Source: Lepas anatifera (Eukaryota; Arthropoda; Thecostraca; Lepadidae). From it: 64,000 bases of DNA. Both the position numbers and the translations under genes were made by a program. Of this stretch, positions 25,068 to 37,132 are shown in pieces (the first letter of the stretch is position 1; every line of letters starts with the position of its first letter). The notes below the pieces were generated by a model. That model worked only from the letters and a program-made list of their open reading frames with translations. It was not told the origin of the DNA and did not search any database. The DNA is taken from positions 62,001 to 126,000 of the forward strand of contig JAOTON010000892.1 of NCBI GenBank assembly GCA_034440635.1, written 5' to 3'.

Positions 25068-26004
25068 CCATTTGGTGCGTTTTCCCTCATACATACGATT
25101 AAGCTTGCAAAGAAACAACTAATGGGCGAGCAATGAGTTTGACCTTGACTCACGGTCTTTGACCTGTCCTAGAACTTAGCATTCAGTGACCTCAGCTGTA
25201 ACGTCAAAACATCATACACGTATTGCCAGGGAACGTCATGTGACCGCAAGCTCTGGGATCAACAATTGCGATCATGTTTATTTGACCTTGGTCTGTGACC
25301 TATGATCTACTGAAGTGACTTTAACATACAACCCTGGTAATATTACGTTTTCATGGCACAACTAGGTCTGCAATGTAGTTGAACTGGTGCGACCGCAGGT
25401 TATGGCTATTTAGAAATATATTTCGGATTTTGTAAGCCTATAGGTCAGTCAGTGCGTGACCATCGTGGACCGCTTTTCGAAGTTCTCTCCCCAAGTAACT
25501 CGCTCACCGATGTTATTTTTCTGCCATGAAGGGTTTTCCAGCCTCCTCGGGCAATTATGCTTAAACCCTGTCCAGCTGCGTGTTAATGCTCATCACAGTG
25601 CTTTAAAGGATGACAATAACCCGTCGCTGGGGCTCCGACAGTATATTGGACATGTAGTGGGACGAAATGGTGATACAATAGGAACAGTGCTCAGAAGGCT
25701 GATGAAAGCCAAAAAAGCAATTGTGGGTTTCCTCGTTCATGTAAAGAACTCGCCTATCGCGTCAATTCAAATATACGTTTTTGTTTGCATCAGACCTAAG
25801 CAAGCATTTCCCACTAGCGAGTTAGAACTATATCAATACTACCTCTTTGACGATATATTTGCCCGATTTTACTCTCCTTGAAGCTAAAGGAAGCAAGCAT
25901 TTGTCAGCGCGTGTAAAAATATGTACACCGGACACCGAGTTAGAACAATGCACCGAAATACGGGAGCTGGCGCCTCCATGAGCTGTCTTTGTGCTGAACT
26001 GACC
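25068..26004. other. Giant transposon, left internal region
   Basis: Between the left TIR and the transposase stop codon. A plus-strand open frame at 25456-25881 has no recognisable domain and runs against the element's gene, so I treat it as unproven. TGACCTTGACC-type motifs continue to about 25320. Confidence 0.4.
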
Positions 26005-27580
26005 TTACGCTGTCGCAGTGGGCACCTCTGTTCCGTCGCTGTCTTCAGAGAGCTCTCGCACCTGCATGGTGTTCAGGTTCACGGGTGTAAAGCGATGAAA
26101 CCGTTGGGTGCCCTTGATCTTCAACGCCGAGCTGTACCGCTGTTTCAGTCGTTTGGACATTTCAAAGACCTCCTCTCTACTGACAAACTCGAAATGGATT
26201 GTGGTGGCGAAGTCTTGCGTTAGAAAAGAGAACATCGATAGAGGATCCAAGATCTGATCCTTTTCTTCTCTCCTTAAGCTTTCCTGCGCTGTTCGTCTCT
26301 TCACTGTGCCGCCAACCCCGTCACAGGCGTTCTTCCCGTGGCTGGTAGCAAAGAAGTGCCATTCACATGGTATTTGAAAGTCTATCTCGTGATAACAAAC
26401 ATTGATAAAGTTAAAGTTATTCTTGTATTGGCCACCGCACCCGTCTGATACGTAATGTATTTTTTTCAAACCTGGTATTTGGGTGCGTAGCCAAGGTACG
26501 AGTTTGTGCTGCATGGTATGAACCATGACGTGGGAGTGCTTTAAATCGTCACTTAAAAAACAACAACTTCTACTGCACTGGACTCCATTCTCAGTCCAGT
26601 ATGCAACAAAAGGGTGTACAGTCACCTGCTTTGCAGACCAGTGATACGACTGAGCAGCATTTTGTGCGATGCATTTATAATTTTCTGAGAAGTCACCGAT
26701 GACTACGGCTTCCCCCTTTGGTGCGTTTTCCCTCAAGTTTGCTGTATAATGCCCTTGAGCCTTGGAGATGTGGTGGTGACGGGTTAGGTTACATACCTTC
26801 TCACTCAGGGAATCAACAAATTGCTCTATATTTTCCACACAATCCTGAAGCGTCGATTCTTTCTCTGATTTTGACCATTGTTTGAACGTAATATCTTCAG
26901 AAGCCATTTGCACGGAGTCAAGTGAGTATAATTACTCTCTAACTCCTTCCTCTCCAGGGCAGTTCTGACATTTTTCCATCATGCAGTCCCGCTTCGAGGG
27001 GTCGCAGACTGCTGCGCTCATGAGGTCTCTGTATGTTACGCTTCGCTCCCCTAGTGCTGCCAACTGCAGCTTGACATTCTGGTGGTAGGTGCAAACGCAC
27101 ACATTGTGTGTGCCCGGACTACCAGCTAGAACACAGTGTCTGGGGCGGAGAGTGGCGAAGGTGGAGAATCCGACCCTGGGATTACTTTCGTCTTGCTTGT
27201 ACAGCACAAACATCTCCCGCATTGTTCCCAGAAGAAGACGTTTTTGAACATAGACTTTCTTTCCTTCTCCGTCCCTCTCGATCACCCGATCTCTCATTCC
27301 CGGGCACATTCTGGATACTTCGTCTCTGTCATAGAAGGATTTTATTTTCGCCTTTTCTGAGTCACTAATCCGTCTTCCATGGGACACTGTCGGTACTTGA
27401 GGTATTATTCCGTAAGCTTTCTTTATTTCCCTGCTCTTTTTGACCATGTCACGAGACACGCCGAAGAATTTCATTGTCTCAAAAATAGAGAGAGGGGACA
27501 GTGTCAGAATTTGTAGTCTTCTCCGGTAGTCCGAAGTCTCAGCAAAGGCATGTTTTAACTCGGACATCATGCGTTGATAC
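26005..27580 (-). pseudogene. Transposase-like protein, main exon, with one in-frame stop
   Basis: Reads on the minus strand from a probable splice acceptor (TGTGTGCCTCTCAG before 27580) to a stop at 26005. The first part has a helix-turn-helix-like segment (GVSRDMVKKSREIKKAYG) and the motifs SRMCPGMRDRV and HNVCVCTYHQNVKLQL. The second part has GDFSENYKC, YVSDGCGGQYKNNFNF and WHFFATSHGKNACDGVGGT, whose aspartates sit where an RNase H-fold transposase would have its acidic residues. From memory, proteins with the same ATSHGK...DGIGGTVKR signature are repeated in many invertebrate genomes as uncharacterised proteins. The halves are in the same frame, separated by a single TAA at 26932-26934, so this copy is probably dead. 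Catalysis is inferred, not shown. Confidence 0.7.
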
Positions 27581-29506
27581 CTGAGAGGCACACAGGACAT
27601 CGATATAAGAATTAAGAAACATAAGAACGGTATTTTAGCTACGCACACGATATCTCTTGTATCTTCCCCTTCACACATATTTCTTCTAAACACATAGTTT
27701 GAATTTAATTTTCCCGCAGACATACCAACTGAAATACAACAAATAATTGAGGGTAAATTTTGCGTCATTTTCTCAAATAGTGTAGAAAAGACTTAGTTCA
27801 TACATTCTACTACTTATGAGATAACATACATTGCTTGAGACAGAATAAGTTGATACTCGAACCTAAAAAAATGGACACAGCAGATTTATTTATACTCAGA
27901 CACTACAAATATTTCCACTTACTTGCCAGACTCAGTCAGTTTCTGTTCGACTCCGTTTTTTTGGAGTTGCCTCTGGTGTCTCTATGTCAGCTTCAGCCAC
28001 AAGGGAGATATTTCGTTTCATTTCCGACACTACGCTTTTCAGCTTTCGTGTGCCCTCAGCGCGTCGAGTCGGGGTTCTAAGGCCGGCTAGAAACAATAAA
28101 TGTCGAACGATTATGAGGATGTCAACAAGTAATTTTTACATGAATGACGATAAGAGTGAGTCACTGTCAGAGCCGCATGACGAAATCCATGGAGCGAAGC
28201 GCATTGAGATTTCTCAAGCGGCTCTATTCTGGCCGCTCAGACGGGTCTCGTCCTGGTCTGTCAGAAGCCGGTGACGAACGAAGTAAGAAACGGCTTCTAT
28301 TCTGACAGTTTTTCCGGTCTCGTCGTCGTTGTCTGTTGTTGTTGTTGTCTGTTCTGAGCGCTGGTATCAGAGACCTAAAACTTTTGTGGATAGAAGGCAC
28401 TTCCAAATGAATAAGCACCACGGTTGTCAATTTTCAAAATTTTCAAAATTTTGCCCAGAATTTTGCATTATGTGATTTTTAACTTTTATTTTTCTATTTT
28501 TTGCTAATTCATCTAGACTCTTCAAACTTGCACCCTTTTACATCAGGGAAATTTGTAGTTCACACAAAAGGTTGGAAAGAAAAAGTCTTAAATTTAGGGC
28601 TCCAAATTAGCTTTTAATCTTTGCACCCTAAATTTGGCATAAAACTCATGGTCTAAACTACAGGCTCGAAATATCTGAAGCTACAGCAGTTCAGGTTCTG
28701 AGTCAAATGCAAACTTAAAGGCCGGTTTGTGCAGTACTGCACAAACACAGAAACAAAACAAAAACGGAAATTTAAGGGTCCTTTTTGGCCCATTCCGTGA
28801 AGGTCTGCATTTCCCAAAATATGATTCAAACCCTTATATCTTCCGATCTAATTCATAAAAATTAGTTCCCATTTCAGATAATAAGAGAGAATAGCCTCCT
28901 TTATTATATATTTAGAGATAAAAACCTTCAGGCTGAAACTTTTTATTTTATAGGCAAAAATAAAATATAAGTTTTTAAAATTTTTATTCTCAGCCCCCTG
29001 GTTTCCAGACCATGATAGCTACGGTATTGAACTTAACACGGCTGGATCGAAAACTTCGTTGCCGTCATTTTTCTCACTGATACCCCCCACTTATCTCTTA
29101 CGGCTTCCGCGCTATAAGCCGTAAAATGCATTTCAAAGTGGTAATTTTATCAGTTCATTTTTGCTTCACACCGGGGTTTAGGGTGGTTAGAGTCATTGGA
29201 GGGAAATGAAATTTTGCCTGCAGCTAGGTAAGAGACATATGTCGACATTCTATCTGCATATATATCAATGAAACACCAAGTTACCTTTACTAACATGCCG
29301 TTCCTCCACGCATCGTTGTAGCAAATCACCACGCGTCTCCCCCTGCGTCCACGTCGCGGCAACGCCGGCGATCGGCGCGGCCGTTTCTGTTTATTGATGG
29401 TCTGATAAAAAAGTACCCAACACTACCCATAATGCATCACAAGTAATTAGAGTACCGTAAAAGTCTGAGTTTACAATAACAGTATTTTGTTTCTGTTTTT
29501 GGACCA

Positions 29507-29656
29507 TGGGTGGATCCAGGGAATAAATAGGCTAGGTGCCCCCCCCCCACCCTTCTCCCCCATCCCCTCCCCAACCCCCAATCGACCATCGGCGCCCTCT
29601 GAAATTGTAAAGACACTCCTCTCAAGGCGAATGACGCTCCCTGAAATGTCGCTTCC
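29507..29656 (-). mobile_element. MITE family G, inverted partial copy (unit A)
   Basis: GGGTGGATCCAGGG followed by CGACCATCGGCGCCCTCTGA and a TGACGCTCCCTGAAATGTCG block corresponds to the reverse complement of the right half of 20736-21002. It stops at GTCGCTTCC, where the direct copy begins, so the direct copy appears to have inserted into it. Confidence 0.65.
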
Positions 29657-29924
29657 CATACGCGGATCCAGGATTGCCTATCGGGGGCGAGGTGGAGGGG
29701 GAAACTTCCTGGTGGGCGCTATCTACACCAGGGACGCCACTTTTGGCCGGAAAAACCGATCAAGTAGGCGCTAAAACCTATCAGTAGACCCCGATACCTG
29801 CATCTCGGGGAAACCGACATTTCAGGGGGTGCCATCGAACTTTCCAGGGGTTTCCGGGACAATTTCAGGGGGCGCTAAGTTTCTATGGGGGCACCTGTCC
29901 CCTTTCCCCTTGTATCCGCCTATG
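29657..29924 (+). mobile_element. MITE family G copy in unit A
   Basis: Begins CATACGCGGATCCAGGATTG and ends GTATCCGCCTATG. Flanks TCGCTTCC and TCGTTTCG match at 6 of 8 positions. It directly precedes the 50-bp satellite, whose monomer contains the same end sequence. Confidence 0.8.
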
Positions 29925-29983
29925 TCGTTTCGGGGCGGGGGGGCACGGAGGTGGGGCGTTACTGGTGTGGGGGTAATGAGATC

Positions 29984-31775
29984 GAGCATAAGCGGATCCA
30001 GGACATCAGCATGGGGGTAAGGGCTAAAGAGTTCGAGCATAGGTGGACCCAGGACATCAGTACGAGGGTGGGGCTAGGGAGTTAGAGCATAGGCGGATCC
30101 AGGACATCGGTACGAGGGTCGGGCTAGGGAGTTAGAGCATAGGCGGATCCAGGACATCGGTACGAGGGTCGGGCTAGGAAGTTAGAGCATAGGCGGATCC
30201 AGGACATTAGTACGGGGATGGGGCTAAGCAGCTGAGCATTAGCGGAATCAGGACATCAGTACGGGGTGAGACTCGGGGGTTCCAGCATAGGCGGATCCAG
30301 GACATCAGTAGGGGGGTAGGGGCTACGGAGTTCGAGCATAGGCGGATCCAGGATATTAGTACGGGGATGGGGCTAAGGAGCTCGAGCAGAGGTGGATCTA
30401 GGACATCAGTACGGCGGTGGGGCTAAGAAGCTCGAGCATAAGCGGATTCAGCTGATCAGTACGGGGGTGGGGCTCGGGAGCTCAAGCATAGTCGGATCCA
30501 GGACATCAGTAGGGGGGTGGGGGCTAAGTAGTTCGAGCATAGGCGGATCCAGGGCAGTACAGAGGTGGGGCTACGAAGTTCGAGCATAGGCGGATCCAGG
30601 ACATCAGTAAGAGGGTGTGGTAAGGAGCTCGAGCATAGGCGGATCCAGGACATCAGTGGGGGGGTAGGGGCTACAGAGTTCGAGCATAGGCGGATCCAAG
30701 ACATCAGGAAGAAGGTGGGGTAAGGAGCTCGAGCATAGGCGGATCCAGGACATCAGTAGGGGGGTAGGGGCTAAGGAGTTCGAGCATATGCGGATCAAGG
30801 ACATCAGTACGGAGGTGGGGCTAAGAAGTTCGAGCATAGGCGGATCCAGGACATCAGTACGAGGGTGGGGCTAAGGAGCTCCAGCAAAGGCGGATCCAGG
30901 CCTCAGTACGGGGGTGGGGCTAAGGAGCTCGAGCATAGGCGGATCCAGGACATCAGTACGGTGGTGGGGCTCGGGCGTTCCAGCATAGGCGGATCCAGGA
31001 CATTAGTAGGGTGGTAGGGAATAAAGATTTTGAGTATAGGCGAATCCAGGGCAGTACGGAGGTGGGGCTACGGAGTTCGAGCATAGGCAGATCCAGGACA
31101 TCAGTTCGGGGGTGGGGCTAAGGAGCTCAAGCATAGGCGGATCCAGGACATCAGTGCAGGGGTGTGGCTCCGGAGCCTGAGTAAAGGCGGATCCAGGACA
31201 TCAGTACGGGGGTGGGGCTAAGGAGATCGAGCATAGGTGGATCCAGGACATCTGTACGGGGGTGGGGCTAAAGAGCTGGAGTATAGGCGGATCCAGGACA
31301 TCAGTATGGGTGTGGGGCTAAGGAGCTCGAGCAGAGGCGGATGCAGGGCATCAGTACGGGGGGTGGGGCTAAGGGGTTCGAGTATAGGCGGATAAAGGAC
31401 ATCAGTACAGAGGTGGGGCTAAGGAGCTCAATCATAAGCGGATCCAGGACATCAGCAGAGGGGTAGGGGCTAAAGAGTTCGGGCATAGGCGGATCCAGGA
31501 CATCAGTACGGGGGTGGGGCTAAGGAGCTCGAGCATAAGCGGATTCAGGACATCAGTACGTGGGTGGGGCTCGGGAGCTCGAGCATAGGCGGATCCAGGA
31601 CATCAGTAGGGGTAGTGGCTAAGGAGTTCAAGCATAGGCGGATCCAGGGCAGTATAGAGGTGGGGCTACTGAGTTCGAGCATAGGCAAATCCAGGACATA
31701 TGTAAGGGGGTGGGGTAAGGAGCTCGAACATAGGCGGATCCAGGACATCAGTTCGGTGGTGGGGCTGAGGTCTCG
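29984..31775 (+). repeat. 50-bp minisatellite array A (about 36 units)
   Basis: Period is exactly 50 bp over most of the array. The consensus is GAGCATAGGCGGATCCAGGA, then CATCAGTACGGGGGTGGGGC and TAAGGAGCTC. The first half equals the outer end of MITE family G. Variants (CTCGGGCGTTCCAG, CTACGGAGTTCGAG, GCCTGAGTAAAGG) recur in the same order as in array B. Reading frames across it are artefacts, since 50 is not a multiple of 3. Confidence 0.95.
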
Positions 31776-33438
31776 AGCTGGGGCATAATTCGGTAACAAA
31801 TAGGCTGAATTGGGTGAAAATCTGCAGGTATAGGTGAAATACCGTCGGAAAACCCATCATATTTTATATTGTATCTCCTTTCTTCTCGTCATGCCCAGTC
31901 TTTGCTTAACAAAACAAACATTATGCGTGTGTTTATTTCTTTGATGATATGAACAGAGGGCAAGCGTGGTGCAGTATGCAGAGACATGCTAATTTAGGAA
32001 AACATGGGCCTAGACAGGGGATTGAATGGAGCCATAATGAGAACACAAAACCTAAAACGCCAACATTGCGTTGTTATAAGTATCAAACTGCTGAAAACAC
32101 TCGCCTGTCAATCGAACTGTTTGGCTAACGTACATTTTCACCGGCTTCTCCTGCGCCAGAGCGGCACCTGCCGAGGCCGCAGGCCGAGGTCAGAAGCCGG
32201 TGACGAACGAAGTAAGAAACGGCTTCTATTCTGACAGTTTTTCCGGTCTCGTCGTCGTCGTTGTCTGTTGTTGTTGTTGTTGTCTGTTCTGAGCGCTGGT
32301 ATCAGAGACCTAAAACTTTTGTGGATAGAAGGCACTTCCAAATGAATAAGCACCACGGTTGTCAATTTTCAAAATTTTCAAAATTTTGCCCAGAATTTTG
32401 CATTATGTGATTTTTAACTTTTATTTTTCTATTTTTGCTAATTCATCTAGACTCTTCAAACTTGCACCCTTTTACATCAGGGAAATTTGTAGTTCACACA
32501 AAAAGTTGGAAAGAAAAAGCTTTAAATTTAGGGCTCTAAATTAGCTTTTAAACTTTGCACCCTAAATTTGGCATAAAACTCATGGTCTAAACTACAGGCT
32601 CGAAATATCTGAAGCTACAGCAGTTCCGGTTCTGAGTCAAATATCAACTTAAAGGCCGGTTTGTGCAGTACTGCACAAACATAAAAACAAAACAAAAACG
32701 GAAATTTAAGGGTCCTTTTTGGCCCATTCCGTAAAGGTCTGCATTTCCCAAAATATCATTCAAACCCTTATATCTTCTGATCTAATTGATAAAAATTAGT
32801 TCCCATTTCAGATAATAAGAGAGAATAGCCTCCTTTATTATATATTTAGAGATAAAAACTTTTAGGCTGAAACTTTTTATTTTATAGGCAAAAATAAAAT
32901 ATAAGTTTTTAAAATTTTTATTCTCAGCCCCTGGTTTCCAGACCATGATAGCTACGGTATTGAACTTAACACGGCTGGATAGAACACTTCGTTGCCGTCA
33001 TTTTTCTCACTCATACCCCCCACTTATCTCTTACGGCTTCCGCGCTATAAGCCGTAAAATGCATTTCAAAGTGGTAATTTTATCAGTTCATTTTTGCTTC
33101 ACACCGGGGTTTAGGGTGGTTAGAGTCATTGGAGGGAAATGAAATTTTGCATGCAGCTAGGTAAGAGACATATGTCGACATTCCATCTGCATATATATCA
33201 ATGAAACACCAAGTTACCTTTACTAACATGCCGTTTCTCCACGCATCGTTGTAGCAAATCACCACGCGTCACCCCTGCGTCCACGTCGCGGCAACGCCGG
33301 CGATCGGCGCGGCCGTTTCTGTTTATTTATGGTCTGGTAAAAAAGTACCCAACACTACCCATAATGCATCACAAGTAATTAGAGTACCGTAAAAGTCCGA
33401 GTTTACAATAAGAGTATTATGTTTCTGTTTTTGGACCA

Positions 33439-33588
33439 TGGGTGGATCCAGGGAATAAGTAGGCTAGGTGCCCCCCCCACCCTTCTCCCCCCATCCCCTC
33501 CCCCAACCCCCAATCGACCATCGGCGCCCTCTGAAATTGTAAAGACACGCCTCTCAAGGTCGATGACGCTCCCTGAAATGTCGCTTCC
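33439..33588 (-). mobile_element. MITE family G, inverted partial copy (unit B)
   Basis: Duplicate of the fragment at 29507-29656, present because the whole unit was duplicated. Confidence 0.65.
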
Positions 33589-33857
33589 CATACGTGGATC
33601 CAGGATTGCCTATCGGGGGCGAGGTGGAAGGGGAAACTTCCTGGTGGGCGCTATCTACACCAGGGACGCCACTTTTGGCCGGAAAAACCTATCAAGTAGG
33701 CGCTAAAACCTATCAGTAGACCCCGACACCTGCATCTCGGAAAAAACGACATTTCAGGGGGTGCCATCTAACTTTCCAGGTGTTTCCGGGACAATTTCAG
33801 GGGGCGCTAAGATTCTATGGGGGGCACTTGTCCCCTTTCCCCTTGGATCCGCCTATG
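33589..33857 (+). mobile_element. MITE family G copy in unit B
   Basis: Starts CATACGTGGATCCAGGATTG and ends GGATCCGCCTATG. It is the same insertion as 29657-29924, carried along by the tandem duplication rather than an independent event. Confidence 0.8.
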
Positions 33858-33917
33858 TCGTTTCGGGGGCGGGGGGGCACGGAGGTGGGGCGTTACTGGT
33901 GTGGGGGTAAGGAGATC

Positions 33918-36720
33918 GAGCATAATCGGATCCAGGACATCAGCATGGGGGTAAGGGCTAAAGAGTTCGAGCATAGGTGGACCCAGGACATCAGTACAAG
34001 GGTGGGGCTAGGGAGTTAGAGCATAGGCGGATCCAGGACATCAGTACGAGGGTGGCGCTAGGGAGTTAGAGCATAGGCGGATCCAGGACATTAGTACGGG
34101 GATGGGGCTAAGAAGCTCGAGCATTAGCGGATTCAGGACATCAGTACGAGGTGGGACTCGGCAGTTCCAGCATAGGCGGATCCAGGACATCAGTAGGGGG
34201 GTAGGGGCTAAGGAGTTCGAGCATAGGCGGATCCAGGGCAGTACGGAGGTGGGGCTACGGAGTTCGAGCATAGGCGGAACCAGGACATCGGTACGAGGGT
34301 CGGGCTAGGGAGTTAGAGCATAGGCGGATCCAGGACATTAGTACGGGGATGGGGCTAAGCAGCTGAGCATTAGCGGAATCAGGACATCAGTACGGGGTGA
34401 AACTCGGGAGTTCCAGCATAGGCGGATCCAGGACATCAGTAGGGGGTAGGGGCTACGGAGTTCCTAGCATAGGCGGATCCAGGATATTAGTACGGGGATG
34501 GGGCTAAGGAGCTCGAGCAGAGGCGGATCTAGGACATCAGTACGGCGGTGGGGCTAAGAAGCTCGATCATAAGCGGATTCAGCTGATCAGTACGGGGGTG
34601 GGGCTCGGGAGCTCGAGCATAGTCGGATCCAGGACATCAGTAGGGGGTGGGGGCTAAGTAGTTCGAGCATAGGCGGATCCAGGGCAGTACAGAGGTGGGG
34701 CTACGAAGTTCGAGCACAGGCGGATCCAGGACATCAGTAAGGGGGTGGGGTAAGGAGCTCGAGCATAGGCGGATCCAGGACATCAGTGGGGGGGTAGGGG
34801 CTACGGAGTTCGAGCATAGGCGGATCCAAGACATCAGGAAGAAGGTGGGATAAGGAGCTCGAGTATAGGCGGATCCAGGACATCAGTAGGGGGTAGGGGC
34901 TAAGGAGTTCGCGCATATGCGGATCCAGGACATCAGTGCAGGGGTGTGGCTCCGGAGCCTGAGTAAAGGCGGATCCAGGACATCAGTACGGGGGTGGGGC
35001 TAAGGAGATCGAGCATAGGTGGATCCAGGACATCTGTACGGGGGTGGGGCTAAAGAGCTGGAGTATAGGCGGATCCAGGACATCAGTATGGGTGTGGGGC
35101 TAAGGAGCTCGAGCAGAGGCGGATCCAGGGCATCAGTACGGGGGGTGGGGCTAAGGGGTTCGAGTATAGGCGGATAAAGGACATCAGTACAGAGGTGGGG
35201 CTAAGGAGCTCAAGCATAAGCGGATCCAGGACATCAGTGGGGGGGGTAGGGGCTACGGAGCTCGAGCATAGGCGGATCCAGGACATCAGTAGGGGGTAGG
35301 GGCTAAGGAGTTCGCGCATATGCGGATCCAAGACATCAGTACGGAGGTGGGGCTAAGAAGTTCGAGCATAGGCGGATCCAGGACATCAGTACGGGGGTGG
35401 GGCTAAGGAGCTCCAGCAAAGGCGGATCCAGGCCTCAGTACGGGGGTGGGGCTAAGGAGCTCGAGCATAGGCGGATCCAGGACATCAGTACGGTGGTGGG
35501 GCTCGGGCGTTCCAGCATAGGCGGATCCAGGACATTAGTAGGGTGGTAGGGAGTAAAGAGTTTGAGTATAGGCGAATCCAGGCCAGTACGGAGGTGGGGC
35601 TACGGAGTTCGAGCATAGGCAGATCCAGGACATCAGTTCGGGGGTGGGGCTAAGGAGCTCGAGCATAGGCGGATCCAGGACATCAGTGCAGGGGTGTGGC
35701 TCCGGAGCCTGAGTAAAGGCGGATCCAGGACATCAGTACGGGGGTGGGGCTAAGGAGATCGAGCATAGGTGGATCCAGGACATCTGTACGGGGGTGGGGC
35801 TAAAGAGCTGGAGTATAGGCGGATCCAGGACATCAGTATGGGTGTGGGGCTAAGGAGCTCGAGCAGAGGCGGATCCAGGGCATCAGTACGGCGGTGGGGC
35901 TAAGGGGTTCGAGTATAGGCGGATGAAGGACATCAGTACAGAGGTGGGGCTAAGGAGCTCAAGCAAAAGCGGATCCAGGACATCAGCAGAGGGGTAGGGG
36001 CTAAAGAGTTCGGGCATAGGCGGATCCAGGACATCAGTACGGGGGTGGGGCTACGGAGTTCGAGCATAGGCGGAACCAGGACATCGGTACGAGGGTCGGG
36101 CTAGGGAGTTAGAGCATAGGCGGATCCAGGACATTAATACGGGGATGGGGCTAAGCAGCTGAGCATTAGCGGAATCAGGACATCAGTACGGGGTGAAACT
36201 CGGGAGTTCCAGCATAGGCGGATCCAGGACATCAGTATGGGTGTCGGGCTAAGGAACTCGAGCAGGGGCGGATCCAGGACATCAGTACGGGGCCGGGGCT
36301 AAGGGGCTCGAGTATAGGCGGATCAAAGACATCAGTACGGGGGTGGGGCTAAGGAGCTCGAGCATAAGCGGATCCAGGACATCAAGAGGCTAAAGAGTTA
36401 AAACAGGTAGGGGTTAAAGAGTTAAAACATAAGCGGATCCTGGACATCAGTACGGGAGTGGGGCTAAGGAGCTCGAGCATAAGCGGATTCAGGACATCAG
36501 TACGTGGGTGGGGCTCGGGAGCTCGAGCATAGGCTGATCCAGGACATCATTAGGGGTAGGGGCTAAGGAGTTCAAGCATAGGCGGGTCCAGGTCAGTATA
36601 GAGGTGGGGCTACGGAGTTCGAGCATAGGCAGATCCAGGACATATGTAAGGGGTTCGGGTAAGGAGCTCGAGCATAGGCGGATCCAGGACATCAGTTCGG
36701 TGGTGGGGCTGAGGTCTCGA
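33918..36720 (+). repeat. 50-bp minisatellite array B (about 56 units)
   Basis: Same monomer as array A. A higher-order repeat is visible: a distinctive run beginning at GGATCCAGGACATCAGTGCA occurs at 34921 and again at 35671, exactly 750 bp or 15 monomers apart, and once in array A near 31139. A second variant block (GGAACCAGGACATCGGTACG) recurs near 34276 and 36072. Confidence 0.95.
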
Positions 36721-37132
36721 GCTGGGGCATAACTCGGTAACAAATAGGCTGAATTTGGTGAAAATCTGCAGGTATGGGTGAAATACCGTCGGAAAACCCA
36801 TCATATTTTATATTGTATCTCCTTTCTTCTCGTCATGCCCAGTCTTTGCTTAACAAAACAAACATTATGCGTGTGTTTATTTATTTGATGATATGAACAG
36901 AGGGCAAGCGTGGTGCAGTATGCAGAGACATGCTAATTTAGGAAAACATGGGCCTAGACAGGGGATTGAATGGAGCCATAATGAGAACACAAAACCTAAA
37001 ACTCCAACATTGCGTTGTTATAAGTATCAAACTGCTGAAAAAACTCGCCTGTCAATCGAACTCTTTGGCTAACGTACATTGTCACCGGCTTCTCCTGCGC
37101 CAGAGCGGCACCTGCCGAGGCCGCAGGCCGAG

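Larger units (their letters stand above)
28257..32187. repeat. Tandem unit A (3.9 kb) inside the giant transposon
   Basis: Starts TCAGAAGCCGGTGACGAACG and ends with GGCCGCAGGCCGAGG just before unit B starts the same way. It is nearly identical to unit B (32188-37132) outside the minisatellite, which is shorter here. Content in order: AT-rich segment, a copy of the segment near 29030-29390, MITE G copies, a 50-bp minisatellite, then a closing segment. No coding exon was identified. Confidence 0.85.
32188..37132. repeat. Tandem unit B (4.9 kb) inside the giant transposon
   Basis: Near-identical head-to-tail copy of unit A with the same ends. It is about 1 kb longer, essentially from minisatellite expansion (array B). 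Scattered single-base differences show the duplication is not brand new. No coding exon was identified. Confidence 0.85.

Noticed and set aside
25456..25881. Plus-strand 141-codon frame in the giant transposon
   Set aside because: No recognisable domain, opposite strand to the transposon gene, no splice context.
29984..36720. Many open frames with repeated peptides (LMSWIRLCSSSL type) in the satellite arrays
   Set aside because: They follow from a 50-bp repeat without stops in some frames. The period is not a multiple of three, so peptide frames shift from unit to unit.
29984..36720. CRISPR-like array
   Set aside because: Units are contiguous with no unique spacers, contain a MITE terminus and lie in an animal-type genome.
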